Assembly (NCBI RefSeq): GCF_051020955.1
Contig: NW_027477555.1
Coordinates: 1-64,000, forward strand
Reading direction: 5' to 3'
Origin: Megalopta genalis
Lineage: Eukaryota; Arthropoda; Insecta; Hymenoptera; Halictidae
Length of the DNA: 64,000 nucleotides
Position 1 is the first letter of the stretch; each line of letters begins with the position of its first letter. A program made the translations under genes and the position numbers. The notes under the pieces were generated by a model. It worked only from the letters and a program-made list of their open reading frames with translations, was not told the origin of the DNA and did no database searches. Shown one piece after another: positions 13,508 to 27,100 of the stretch.

Positions 13508-15706
13508 ATTTGTTTCGCATGGATTTGAAGCTAAACCTTCAACATCGCTTTGATTTGCAGCTATATCATGTGTTTCGCATGGATTTGCAGCTAACTCGTT
13601 CGTTTCGCCTGCATTTGGTGCTATATCACTTATATCGCAAGTATCTGAAGCTAAATCACTTGTTTGGCATGGCTTTGAAGCTAAACCTTCTACATCGCAT
13701 TGATTTTCAGTTTAATCATGTGTTTCGCATGGATTTGAAGCTAATTCGTTTGTTTGGCCTGCAGTTGAATCTATATCACTTATATCGCAAGCATTTGGAG
13801 CTAAATCATTTGTTTCGCATGGATTTGAAGCTGAGCCTTCTACATCGCATTGATTTGAAGCTTAATCATGCGTGTCGCATGGAGTTGAAGCTAGTTCGTT
13901 TGTTCCGTCTGCATTTGAACGTATATCGCTTATAACGCAATTATCTCAAGATAAATCATTTGTTCCGCATTGATTTGAAGCTAAGCATTCTACTTCGCAT
14001 TGATTTGAGGCTAAATAATGTGTATCGCATGCATTTTGAAGCTAACTCCTTTGATTCGTCTCCATTTGAAGCTATATCACTTATATCCCGAGTGTTTGAT
14101 GCTAAATCATTTGTTTCGCACGGATTTGTAGCTAAACCTTCTACATAGCATTGATTTGAAGCTAAATCACGTGTTTCGCATAGATTTGAAGCTAACTCGT
14201 TTGTTTCGTCTGCATTTGAATCTATATCACATATATCCCAAGTGTTTGAAGCTAAATCATTTGTTTCGCATGAATTTGAAGCTAAACCTTCTACATCGCA
14301 TTGATTTGAAGCTTAATCATTTGTTTCTCATGGATTTGAAGCTAATTCGTTTGTATCCCCCGCATTTGAAGCTATATCATTTATATCGCAAGTATCTGAT
14401 ACTAAATCATTTGTTTCGCATGGATTTGAAGCTAAACCTTCTACATCGCACTGATTTGCATTTAAATGACGTGTTTCGCAAGGATTTGAACTAACTCGTT
14501 TGTTTCGAATGCATTTGAAGCTATATCACTTATATCCCAAGTGTTTGAAGTTAAATCATTTGTTTCGCATAGATTTGAAGCTAACTGGTTTGTTTTGTCT
14601 GCATTTGGAGGTATATCACTTATATCGCAAGTATCTGAAACTAAATCATTGGTTTCGCATGGATTTGAAGCGAAACCTTCTACATCCCATAGATTTGAAA
14701 CCAAATCATGTGTTTCGCATGGATTTGCAGCTAACTCGTTCGCTTCGCCTGCATTTGATGCTATATCACTTATATCGTAAGTATCTGAAGCTAAATCATT
14801 TGTTTCGCACGGATTTGAAGCTAAAACTTCTACATCGCATTGATTTTCAGTTTAATCATGTGTTCCGCATGGATTTGAAGCTAACTCGTTTGTTTCGTCT
14901 GCACTTGAAGCAATATCACATATACCGCTAGTATCTGAAGCTAAATCATTTGTTTCGTATGGATTTGTAGCTAAACCTTCTACATCGCATTGATTTGAAG
15001 CTAAATCATGTGTTTCGCATGGATTTGTAGCTAACTCGTTTGGTTCGTCTGCATTTCAACGTATATCTCTTATAACGCAATTATCTGAAGATAAATCATT
15101 TGTTCCGCATGGATTTGAAGCTAAGCCTTCTACTTCGCATTGATTTGAAGCTAAATCATGTGTATCGCATGCATTTTGAAGCTAACTCCTTTGATTCGTC
15201 TGCATTTGAAGCTATATCACTTATATCCCGAGTGTGTGATGCTAAATCATTTGTTTCGCATGGATTTGTAGCTAAACCTTCTACATCGCATTGATTTGAA
15301 GCTAAATCATGTGTTTCGCTTGGATGTGAAGCTAACTCGTTTGTTTCGTCTGCATTTGAAGCTATATCACATATATCCCAAGTGTTTGAAGCTGAATCAT
15401 TTGTTTCGCATTAATTTGAAGCTACATCTTCTACATCGCATTGATTTGAAGCTTAATCATTTGTTTCTCATGGATTTCAAGCTAAATCGTTTGTATCCCC
15501 TGCATTTGAAGCTATATCATTTATATCGCAAGTATCTGATACTAAATCATTTGTTCGGCACGGATTTGAAGCTATACCTTCTACATCGCATTGATTTGCA
15601 TTTAAATGATGTGTTTCGCAAGAATTTGAACTAACTCGTTTGTTTCGTCTGCATTTGAAGCTATATCACTTATATCCCAAGTGTTTGAAGCTGAATCATT
15701 TGTTTC
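13508..15706. repeat. Segmental copy of 2770-4968 carrying a single 1,439-bp unit
   Basis: This block follows 2770-4968 at +10,738 bp with scattered substitutions (for example TTCGAATGC near 14506 and GGTTCGTCTG near 15040). It then runs directly into sequence resembling 6408 onward. It therefore shows the single-copy state of the 1,439-bp unit that is duplicated at 3530-6408. Confidence 0.8.
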
Positions 15707-17929
15707 GCATGGATTTGCAGCTAACTCGTTTGTTTCGTCTGCATTTGGAGGTATATCACTTATATCGCAAGTATCTGAAACTAAATCATTTGTGTCGCAT
15801 GGATTTGAAACTAAACCTTCTACATCGCATAGATTTGAAGCTAAATCATGTGTTTCGCATGGATTTGCAGCTAACTCGTTCGTTTAGCCTGCAGTAGAAT
15901 CTATATCACTTATATCGCAAGTATTTGGAGCTAAATCATTTATTCCGCATGGATTTGAAGCTGAGCCTTCTACATCGCATTGATTTGAAGCTTAATCATG
16001 TGTGTCGCATGGATTTGAAGCTAACTCGTTTGTTTCCCCTGCAGTTGAATCTATATCACTTATATCGCAAGTATTTGGAGCTAAATCATTTATTCCGCAT
16101 GGATTTGAAGCTGAGCCTTCTACATCGCATTGATTTGAAGCTTAATCATGTGTGTCGCATGGATTTGAAGCTAACTCGTTTGTTTCCCCTGCATTTGAAG
16201 CTATATCACTTATATCGCAAGTATCTGAAGCTAACTCATTTGTTTCGCATGGATTTGAAGCTAAACCTTCTACATCGCTTTGATTTGCAGCTAGATCATG
16301 TGTTTCGCATCGATTTGAAGCTAACTCGTTTGTTTCCCCTGCAATTGAATCTATATCACTTATATCGCAAGTATCTGATGCTAAATCATTTGTGATGCAT
16401 GGATTTGGAGCTACACCTTCTACATCGCATTGATTTGCTGCTAAATCATGTGTTTCGCATGGATGTGAAGCTAAGCCTTCTACTTCGCTTCGACTTGCAG
16501 CTAAATCATGTGTTTCGCATGGATTTGAAGCTAACTCGTTTGTTTCCCCTGCATTTGAAGCTATATCACTTATATCGCAAGTATCTGAAGCTAACTCATT
16601 TGTTTCGCATGGATTTGAAGCTAAACCTTCTACATCGCTTTGATTTGCAGCTAGATCATGTGTTTCGCATCGATTTGAAGCTAACTCGTTTGTTTCCCCT
16701 GCAATTGAATCTATATCACTTATATCGCAAGTATCTGATGCTAAATCATTTGTTTCGCATGGATTTGATGCTAAACCTTCTACATCGCATTGATTTGAAG
16801 CTGATTCATGTGTTTCGCATGGATTTGAAACTAACTCGTTTGTTTCCCCTTCACTTGAAACTATATCACTTATATCGCAAGTATCTGAAGGTATATCATT
16901 TTTTTCGCATGGATTTGAAGCTAAATCTTCTACATCGCATTGATTTGATGCTAAATCATGTGTTTCGAATGGATTTGAAGCTAACTCGTTTGTTCCGCCT
17001 GCAGTAGCATCTATATTACTTATATCGCAAGTATTTGAAGCTAAATCATTTGATGCGCATGGATTTGAATCTAACTCGTTTGTTTCGTCTGCATTTGAAG
17101 CTATATCACTTATATCGCATGTATCTGAAGCGAAATCATTTGTGTCGCATGGGTTTGAAGCTATACCATCTAAATCGCATGGACTTGAAGCTAACTCGTT
17201 TGTTTCGCATGCAGCTGAATCTATATCACCTATATCCCATGTGTTTGAAACTCAATCAATTGTTTCGCATGGATTTGAAGCTAAACCTTATACATTGCAT
17301 TGATTTGAGTCTAAATCATGTGCTTCGGTTGGATATGAAGCTAACTCGTTTGTTTCGTCTGCATTTGAAGCTATATCACTTCTATCCCTAGTGTTTGATG
17401 CTAAATCATGTGTTTCGCATGGGCTTTTAAGCTAACTCGTTTGCTTCCCCTGCATTTGAAGCTATATCATTTATATCGCAAGTGTTTGAAGCTAAATCAT
17501 TTGTTTTGCATGGATTTGAAGCTATCTCGTTTGTTTCGCCTGCAGTTGAATCTATATCACTTATATCGCAAGTATTTGAAGCTAAATCAATTGTTTCGCA
17601 TGGATTTGAAGCTAAGCCTTCCACGTCGCTTTAATTTGAAGCTTAATCACGTGTATCGCATGGATTTTGGAGAAAACTCGTTTGTTTCGTCTGCATTTGA
17701 AGCTATATTACTTATATCCCAAAGCGTTTGAAGGTAAATCAATTGTTTCGCATGGATTTGAAGCTAATCCTTCTACGTCGCATTAATTCGAAGCTAAATC
17801 ATGTGTTTGGCTTGGATTTGAAGATAACTCGTTTGTTACGTCTGCATTTGAAGCTATATCACTTATATCGCAAGTATCTGATGCTAAATCACTTGTGTCG
17901 CATGGATTTGAAGGTAAACCTTCTACATC

Positions 17930-18603
17930 GCAGTGATTTGCAGCTCAATCATGTGATTCGCATAGATTTGAAGCTAACTCGTTCGTTTCGCCTGCCTTTT
18001 TAGCTATATCATTTATATCGCAAGTATTTGAAGCTAAATCATTTGTTCCGCATGGATTTGAAGCTAAGCCTTCTACTTCGCATGGACTTGAAGCTAAATC
18101 ATTTGTTTAGCATAGATTTGGAGCTAAAACTTCTACATCGCTTTGATTTGAAGCTAAAACGTGTGTTTCGCTTGGATATGAAGCTAACTCGTTTGTTTCG
18201 ACTGAATTTGAAGCTATATCACTTATATCGCAAGTATCTGAAGCTAAATCATATGTTTCGATTGGATATGAAGCTAAACCTTCTACATCGCATTGATTTG
18301 AAGCTAAACCATGTGTGTCGCATGGAGTTGCAGCTAGCTCGTTTGTTTTGTCTGCATTTGAACGTATATCGCTTATAACGCAAATATCTGAAGCTAAATC
18401 ATTTGTTCCGCATGGATTTGAAGCTAAACCTTCTACATCTCATTGATTTGAAGCTAAATCAAGTGTTTTGCATGGATTTTATGCGAACTCGTTTGTTTCC
18501 CCTGCATTTGAAGCTATATCAGTTACATCGCAAGTATCTGATGCTAAATCATTTTTCTCGCATGGATTTGAATCTAAGCCTTCTACTTCGCATTGATTTG
18601 AAG
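17930..18603. repeat. Duplicated block, copy 1 (copy 2 at 19490-20163)
   Basis: Identical runs occur at an offset of 1,560 bp (52 monomers). Both copies share the head variant GCCTTTTTAGC, the in-frame stop variant TTGTTTAGCATAG and the unusual AAACGTGTGTTTCGC. Between the two copies, a 450-bp offset repeat (3 pentamers) carries the phrase CAGATAAAGCTAAATC at about 18805 and 19255. Confidence 0.8.
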
Positions 18604-19489
18604 CTTAATCATGTGTTTTGCATGGATTTGAAGCTAATTCGTTTGTTTCTCCTGCATTTGAAGCTATATCACTTATATCGCATGTATGTGATGCTAAATC
18701 ATTTGTTTCGCATGGTTTTGAAGCTAAACCTTCTACAGCGCATTGATTTGTAGCTAAATCATGTGTTTCGCTTGGATTTGAAGCTAACTCGTTTGTTCCG
18801 CCTGCAGATAAAGCTAAATCATATATAAAACAAGTATTTGAAGCTAAACTATTCGTGTCGCATGGATTTGTAACTAAGCCTTCTTCTTCGCATTGATTTG
18901 AAGCTAAATCACGTCTTTCGCATGGATTTGAGGCTAACTCGTTTATTTCGCATGCAGTTGAAGCTAAATCATGTGTTTCGCATGGATTTTAAGCTAACTA
19001 GTTTGTTTAGCATGCAGTTCAAGCTACATCATGTATATCACAAGTGTTTGACTCGAAACCATTTGATTTGCATGGATTTGAAGCTAACTCGTTTCTTTCC
19101 CCTGCATTTGAAGGTATATCACTTATATCCCAAGTGTTTGAAGCTAAATCATTTGTTTCGCATGGTTTTGAAGCTAAACCTTCTACATCGCATTGATTTG
19201 AAGCTAAATCATGTGTTTCGCTTGGATTTGAAGCTAACTCGTTTGTTCCGCCTGCAGATAAAGCTAAATCATATATAAAACAAGTATTTGAAGCTAAACT
19301 ATTCGTGTCGCATGGATATGTAACTAAGCCTTCTTCTTCGCATTGATTTGAAGCTAAATCACGTCTTTCGCATGGATTTGAGGCTAACTCGTTTGTTTCC
19401 CCTGCATTTGAAGCTATATCAATTATATCGCAAGTATCTGATGCTAAATCATTTTTGTCGCATGGATTTGAAGCTAAACCTTCTACATC

Positions 19490-20163
19490 GCTTTGATTTG
19501 CAGCTAAATCATGTGTTTCGCATAGATTTGAAGCTAACTCGTTCGTTTCGCCTGCCTTTTTAGCTATATCATTTATATCGCAAGTATTTGAAGCTAAATC
19601 ATTTGTTCCGCATGGATTTGAAGCTAAGCCTTCTACTTCGCATGGACTTGAAGCTAAATCATTTGTTTAGCATAGATTTGGAGCTAAAACTTCTACATCG
19701 CTTTGATTTGAAGCTAAAACGTGTGTTTCGCTTGGATATGAAGCTAACTCGTGTGTTTCGACTGAATTTGAAGCTATATCACTTATATCGCAAGTATCTG
19801 AAGCTAAATCATATGTTTCGATTGGATATGAAGCTAAACCTTCTACATCGCATTGATTTGAAGCTAAACCATGTGTGTCGCATGGAGTTGCAGCTAGCTC
19901 GTTTGTTTTGTCTGCATTTGAACGTATTTCGCTTATAACGCAAATATCTGAAGCTAAATCATTTGTTCCGCATGGATTTGAAGCTAAACCTTCTACATCT
20001 CATTGATTTGAAGCTAAATCAAGTGTTTTGCATGGATTTTATGCGAACTCGTTTGTTTCCCCTGCATTTGAAGCTATATCAGTTACATCGCAAGTATCTG
20101 ATGCTAAATCATTTTTCTCGCATGGATTTGAATCTAAGCCTTCTACTTCGCATTGATTTGAAG
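19490..20163. repeat. Duplicated block, copy 2 (copy 1 at 17930-18603)
   Basis: This is the second copy at +1,560 bp. It differs from copy 1 at a few positions, for example CTCGTGTGTTTCG near 19748 and GTATTTCGC near 19923. It diverges from copy 1 after about 20163, where this copy continues as a D-type monomer ending TGTATCGCATGG. Confidence 0.8.
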
Positions 20164-21414
20164 CTAAATCATGTGTATCGCATGGATTTGATGCTAACTC
20201 GTTTGTTTCCCCTGCATTTGAAGCTATATCAGTTATATCGAAAGTATCTGATGCTAAATCATTTGTTTCGCATGGATTTGAAGCTAAACATTCTACATCG
20301 CAAAGATTTGAAGCTAAATCATGTGTTTTGCATGGATTTGAAGCTAAGCCTTCTACTTCGCATTGATTTGAAACTAAATCATGTGTTTCGCATGGATTTG
20401 ATGCTAACTCGTTTGTTTCCCCTGCATTTGAATCTATATCAGTTACGTCGCAAGTATCTGATGCTAAATCATTTTTTTCGCATGGATTTGAAGCTAAACC
20501 TTCTACATCGCATTGATTTGGAGCTAAATAATGTGTTTCGCTTGGATTTGAAGCTAAACCTTCTACGTCGCATTGATTTGCAGCCAAGTCATGTATTTGG
20601 CATGGATTTGAAGCTAACTCGTTCGTTTCGCGTGCATTTGATGCTATATCACTTATATCGCAAGTATCTGAAGCTAAATCATTTGTTACGCATGGATTTG
20701 AAACTAGCTTGTTTCTTTCGTCTGCATTTGAAGCTATATCACATATATCGCAAGTATTTGAAGCTAAATCATTTGTTTCGCATGGATTTGATGCTAAACC
20801 TTCTACATCGCATTGATTTGAAGCTGATTCATGTGTTTCGCATGGATTTGAAGCTAACTCGTTTGTTTCCCCTTCACTTGAAACTATATCACTTATATCG
20901 CAAGTATCTGAAGGTATATCATTTTTTTCGCATGGATTTGAAGCTAAACCTTCTACATCGCATTGATTTGATGCTAAATCATGTGTTTCGAATGGATTTG
21001 AAGCTAACTCGTTTGTTCCGCCTGCAGTGGCATCTATATTACTTATATCGCAAGTATTTGAAGCTAAATCATTTGATGCGCATGGATTTGAATCTAACTC
21101 GTTTGTTTCGTCTGCATTTGAAGCTATATCACTTATATCGCATGTATCTGAAGCGAAATCATTTGTGTCGCATGGGTTTGAAGCTATACCATCTACATCG
21201 CATGGACTTGAAGCTAACTCGTTTGTTTCGCATGCAGCTGAATCTATATCACCTATATCCCATGTGTTTGAAGCTCAATCAATTGTTTCGCATGGATTTG
21301 AAGCTAAACCTTATACATTGCATTGATTTGAGTCTAAATCATGTGCTTCGGTTGGATATGAAGCTAACTCGTTTGTTTCGTCTGCATTTGAAGCTATATC
21401 ACTTCTTTCCCTAG
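19963..21414 (+). other. Longest + strand open frame of the array, 483 codons of basic decapeptides; probably not a gene
   Basis: In this frame the monomers read as LKLNHLFRMD-like decapeptides rich in Leu, Lys, His and Arg. It consists only of repeats and spans the edges of two independent duplicated blocks (end of 19490-20163 and start of 20974-22563), which argues against a selected gene boundary. It is the counterpart of the acidic - strand frame and is shown for comparison. Confidence 0.15.
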
Positions 21415-24153
21415 AGTTTGATGCTAAATCATGTGTTTCGCATGGGCTTTTAAGCTAATCATTCTACATCGCATTGATTTGAAGCTAAATCATGTGTTTT
21501 GCATGGATATGAAGCTAACTCGTTTGTTTCGCCTCCAGTTGAATCTATATCACTTACATAGCAAGTATTTGAAGCTAAATCATTTGTTCCGCATGGATTT
21601 GAAGCTAAGCCTTCTACTTCGCATTGATTTGAAACTAAATCATGTGTATCGCATGGATTTGATGCTAACTCGTTTGTTTCCCCTGCATTTGAATCTATAT
21701 CACTTACATCGCAAGTATTTGAAGCTAAATCATTTGTTCCGCATGGATTTGATGCTAAACCTTCTACATCGCATTGATTTGAAGCTAAATCATGTGTTTC
21801 GCATGGATTTTATGCTAACTCGTTTGTTTCCCCTGTATTTGAAGCTATTACAGTTACATCGCAAGTATCTGATGCTAAACCATGTGTTTCGCTTGGATTT
21901 GGAGCTAAACCTTCTACATCGCTTTGATTTGAAGCTAAATCATGTGTTTTTCATGGATTTGAAGCTAACTCGTTCGTTTCGCCTGCATTTGATGCTATAT
22001 CACTTATATCCCAAGTATTTGAAGCTAAATCATTTGTGTCGCATGGATTTGAATCTAAACCTTCTACATCGCATTGATTTGAAGCTTAATCGTGTGATTC
22101 GCTTGGACTTGAAGCTAACTCGTTTGTTTCGCCTGCATTTTAAGCTACAATATTTATATCGCAAGTATATGAAGCTAAATCATTTGTGTCGCATGGATTT
22201 GAAGCTATACCTTCTACATCGCATTTAATTGAAGCTAAATCAAGTATTTCGCTTGAATTTGAAGCCAACTCGTTTGATTCGCCCGCATTTGAAGCAATAT
22301 CAATATATCGCAAGTATCTGAACCTAAATCATTTGTATCGCATGGATTTGAAGCTAAACTTTCTACATCGCATTGATTTGAAGCTAAACCATGTGTGTCG
22401 CATGGAGTTGCAGCTAGCTCGTTTGCTTTGTCTGCATTTGAACGTATAACGCTTATAACGCAACTATCTGAAGCTAAATCATTTGTTCCGCATGGATTTG
22501 AAGCTTAACCTTCTACATCTCATTGATTTGAAGCTAAACCCTCTACATCTCATTGATTTGAAGCTAAATCATGTGTTTCGAATGGATTTGAAGCTAACTC
22601 GTTTGTTCCGCCTGCAGTGGCATCTATATTACTTATATCGCAAGTATTTGAAGCTAAATCATTTGATGCACATGGATTTGAATCTAACTCGTTTGTTTCG
22701 TCTGCATTTGAAGCTATATCACTTATATCGCATGTATCTGAAGCGAAATCATTTGTGTCGCATGGGTTTGAAGCTATACCATCTACATCGCATGGACTTG
22801 AAGCTAACTCGTTTGTTTCGCATGCAGCTGAATCTATATCACCTATATCCCATGTGTTTGAAGCTCAATCAATTGTTTCGCATGGATTTGAAGCTAAACC
22901 TTATACATTGCATTGATTTGAGTCTAAATCATGTGCTTCGGTTGGATATGAAGCTAACTCGTTTGTTTCGTCTGCATTTGAAGCTATATCACTTCTTTCC
23001 CTAGAGTTTGATGCTAAATCATGTGTTTCGCATGGGCTTTTAAGCTAATCATTCTACATCGCATTGATTTGAAGCTAAATCATGTGTTTTGCATGGATTT
23101 GAAGCTAACTCGTTTGCTTCGCCTCCAGTTGAATCTATATCACTTACATAGCAAGTATTTGAAGCTAAATCATTTGTTCCGCATGGATTTGAAGCTAAGC
23201 CTTCTACTTCGCATTGATTTGAAACTAAATCATGTGTATCGCATGGATTTGATGCTAACTCGTTTGTTTCCCCTGCATTTGAATCTATATCACTTACATC
23301 GCAAGTATTTGAAGCTAAATCATTTGTTCCGCATGGATTTGATGCTAAACCTTCTACATCGCATTGATTTGAAGCTAAATCATGTGTTTCGCATGGATTT
23401 TATGCTAACTCGTTTGTTTCCCCTGTATTTGAAGCTATTACAGTTACATCGCAAGTATCTGATGCTAAACCATGTGTTTCGCTTGGATTTGGAGCTAAAC
23501 CTTCTACATCGCTTTGATTTGAAGCTAAATCATGTGTTTTTCATGGATTTGAAGCTAACTCGTTCGTTTCGCCTGCATTTGATGCTATATCACTTATATC
23601 CCAAGTATTTGAAGCTAAATCATTTGTGTCGCATGGATTTGAATCTAAACCTTCTACATCGCATTGATTTGAAGCTTAATCGTGTGATTCGCTTGGACTT
23701 GAAGCTAACTCGTTTGTTTCGCCTGCATTTTAAGCTACAATATTTATATCGCAAGTATATGAAGCTAAATCATTTGTGTCGCATGGATTTGAAGCTATAC
23801 CTTCTACATCGCATTTAATTGAAGCTAAATCAAGTATTTCGCTTGAATTTGAAGCCAACTCGTTTGATTCGCCCGCATTTGAAGCAATATCAATATATCG
23901 CAAGTATCTGAACCTAAATCATTTGTATCGCATGGATTTGAAGCTAAACTTTCTACATCGCATTGATTTGAAGCTAAACCATGTGTGTCGCATGGAGTTG
24001 CAGCTAGCTCGTTTGCTTTGTCTGCATTTGAACGTATAACGCTTATAACGCAACTATCTGAAGCTAAATCATTTGTTCCGCATGGATTTGAAGCTTAACC
24101 TTCTACATCTCATTGATTTGAAGCTAAACCCTCTACATCTCATTGATTTGAAG
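20974..24153. repeat. 1,590-bp tandem duplication, two nearly identical copies
   Basis: Copy 1 is about 20974-22563 and copy 2 about 22564-24153, an offset of exactly 1,590 bp (53 monomers). Rare variants such as CTTCTTTCCCTAGAG, GGGCTTTTAAGC and CATTTTAAGCTACAATATT are present in both. Translating corresponding stretches gives identical 99- and 87-residue products and a 265-residue product differing at two residues. The pair is therefore young relative to the monomer divergence around it. Since 53 is not a multiple of five, the exchange was out of pentamer register. Confidence 0.9.
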
Positions 24154-27100
24154 CTAAATCATGTGTTTCGCATGGATTTGGAGCTATACCTTCTACATCG
24201 CATTGATTTGAAGCTAAATCATGTGTTTTGCATGGACTTTATGCTAACTCGTTTGTTTCCCCTGCATTTGTATCTATATCAGTTACGTCGCAAGTATCTG
24301 ATGCTAAATCATTTTTTTCGCATGGATTTGAAGCTAAACCTTCTACATCGCATTGATTTGGAGCTAAATAATGTGTTTCGCTTGGATTTGAAGCTAAACC
24401 TTCTACGTCGCATTGATTTGTAACTAAATCATGTGTTTTGCATGGATTTGATGCTAACTCGTTTGGTTCTCCTGTATTTGTAGCTATATCACTTGCATCG
24501 CAAGTAATTGAAGCTAAATCATTTGTTCCGCATGGATTTGATGCTGAACCTTCTACATCGCATTGATTTGAAGCTGAATCCTGTGTTTTGCATGGATTTG
24601 ATGCTAACTCGTTTGTTTCCCCTGCATTTGAAGCTATATCAGTTTTATCGCAAGTATCTGATGCTAAATCATTTGTTTCGCAAGGATTTTAAGCTAAACC
24701 TTCTACACCGCATTGATTTGAAGCTATATCATGTGATTCGCTTGGATTTAATTCTGGTTCGTTTGTATCGTCTGAATTTGACACTATATCACTTATATCG
24801 CAAGTATCTAAAGCTAAATCATTGGTTTCGCATGAATTTGAAGCTAAACCTACTACATCGCATTGATTCGAAGCTAAATCATTTGTTTCGCTTAGATTTG
24901 AAGCTAACTCGTTTGTTTCGTATGTATTTGAAGATATATCACTTATATCGCAAATATCCGAACCGAAATAATTTGTTTCTTATGGATTTGAATCTAAGCC
25001 TTCTACCTCGCATTGATTTGCAGCTAAATAATTTGTTTCGCTTCGATTTTTGAATCTATACTATCCACATTACATTGATTTGCAGGTAAATCATGTGTTC
25101 CGCATGGATTTGAAGCTAACTCGTTTGTTTCGTCTGCATTTGAAGCTATGTCACATATATCCCAAGTGTTTGAAGCTAAATCATTTGTTTCGCATGGATT
25201 TGAAGCTAAACCTTCTACATCCCATTGATTTAAAGCTAAATCATGTGATTCGCTTGGATTGGAAGCTAACTCGTTTATTTCGTCTGCATTTGAAGTTGTA
25301 TCACTTATATCGCAAGTATCTGAAGCTAAATCATTTGTGCCTCATGGATTTGAAGCTAAAGCTTCTACAATCGCATTGATTTGCAGCTAAATCATGTGTT
25401 TCGCATGGATTTGAAGCTATCTCGTTTGATTTGTCTGCATTTAAAGCTATATCACTTATATCCCAATTGTTTGAAGCTAAATCATGTGTTTCGCTTGTAT
25501 TTGAAACTAGCTTGTTTGTTTCGTCTGCATTGGAAGCTATATCACTTATATCGCAAGTGTTTGAAGCTCAATAATTTGTCTCGCATGGATTTCAAGCTAA
25601 ACCCTCTACATCGCATTGATTTGAAGCTAAATCACGTGTTCCGCTTGGATTTGAAGCTAAACCTTCTACATTGCATTGATTTGACACTAAATCATGTGAT
25701 TCGCTTGGGATTTGTATCTAACTCGTTTCTTCCGTCTGCATTTGAAGCTATATCACTTATCTCGCATGTATCAGATGCTAAATCATTTTTTTCGCATGGA
25801 TTTGAAGCTAAACCCTCTACATCTCATTGATTTGAAGCTAATTCATGTGTTTCGCATGGATTTGGAGCTATACCTTCTACATCGCATTGATTTGAAGCTA
25901 AATCATGTGTTTTGGATGGATTTTATGCTAACTCGTTTGTTTCCCCTGCATTTGAATCTATATCAGTTACGTCGCAAGTATCTGATGCTAAATCATTTGT
26001 TCCGCATGGATTTGATGCTGAACCTTCTACATCGCATTGATTTGAAGCTGAATCCTGTGTTTTGCATGGATTTGATGCTAACTCGTTTGTTTCCCCTGCA
26101 TTTGAAGCTATATCAGTTTTATCGCAAGTATCTGATGCTAAATCATTTGTTTCGCATGGATTTGAAGCTAAACCTTCTACACCGCATTGATTTGAAGCTA
26201 TATCATGTGATTCGCTTGGATTTAATTCTGGTTCGATTGTATCGTCTGAATTTGACACTATATCACTTATATCGCAAGTATCTAAAGCTAATCATTGGTT
26301 TCGCATGAATTTGAAGCTAAACCTACTACATCGCATTGATTCGAAGCTAAATCATTTGTTTCGCTTAGATTTGAAGCTAACTCGTTTGTTTCGTCTGTAT
26401 TTGAAGATATATCACTTATATCGCAAATATCCGAACCGAAATAATTTGTTTCTTATGGATTTGAATCTAAGCCTTCTACCTCGCATTGATTTGAAGCTAA
26501 ATAATTTGTTTCGCTTCGATTTTTGAATCTATACTATCCACATTACATTGATTTGCAGGTAAGTCATGTGTTCCGCATGGATTGAAGCTAACTCGTTTGT
26601 TTCGTCTGCATTTGAAGCTATGTCACATATATCCCAAGTGTTTGAAGCTAAATCATTTGTTTCGCATGGATTTGAAGCTAACTAGTTTGATTTGTCTGCA
26701 TTTAAAGCTATATCACTTATATCCCAATTGTTTGAAGCTAAATCATGTGTTTCGCTTGTATTTGAAACTAGCTTGTTTGTTTCGTCTGCATTGGAAGCTA
26801 TATCACTTATATCGCAAGTGTTTGAAGCTCAATAATTTGTCTCGCATGGATTTCAAGCTAAACCCTCTACATCGCATTGATTTGAAGCTAAATCACGTGT
26901 TCCGCTTGGATTTGAAGCTAAACCTTCTACATTGCATTGATTTGACACTAAATCATGTGATTCGCTTGGATTTGTATCTAACTCGTTCTTCCGTCTGCAT
27001 TTGAAGCTATATCACTTATATCGCAAGTATCTGAACCTAAATCATTTGTTTCTCATGGATTTCAAGATAAGCCTTCTTCCTCGCTATGATTTGAAGCTAA

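Noticed and set aside
18821..18830. TATA box (ATATATAAAA), also near 11830 and 19271
   Set aside because: It is a variant of the B monomer repeated within the array, with no downstream gene or other promoter element.
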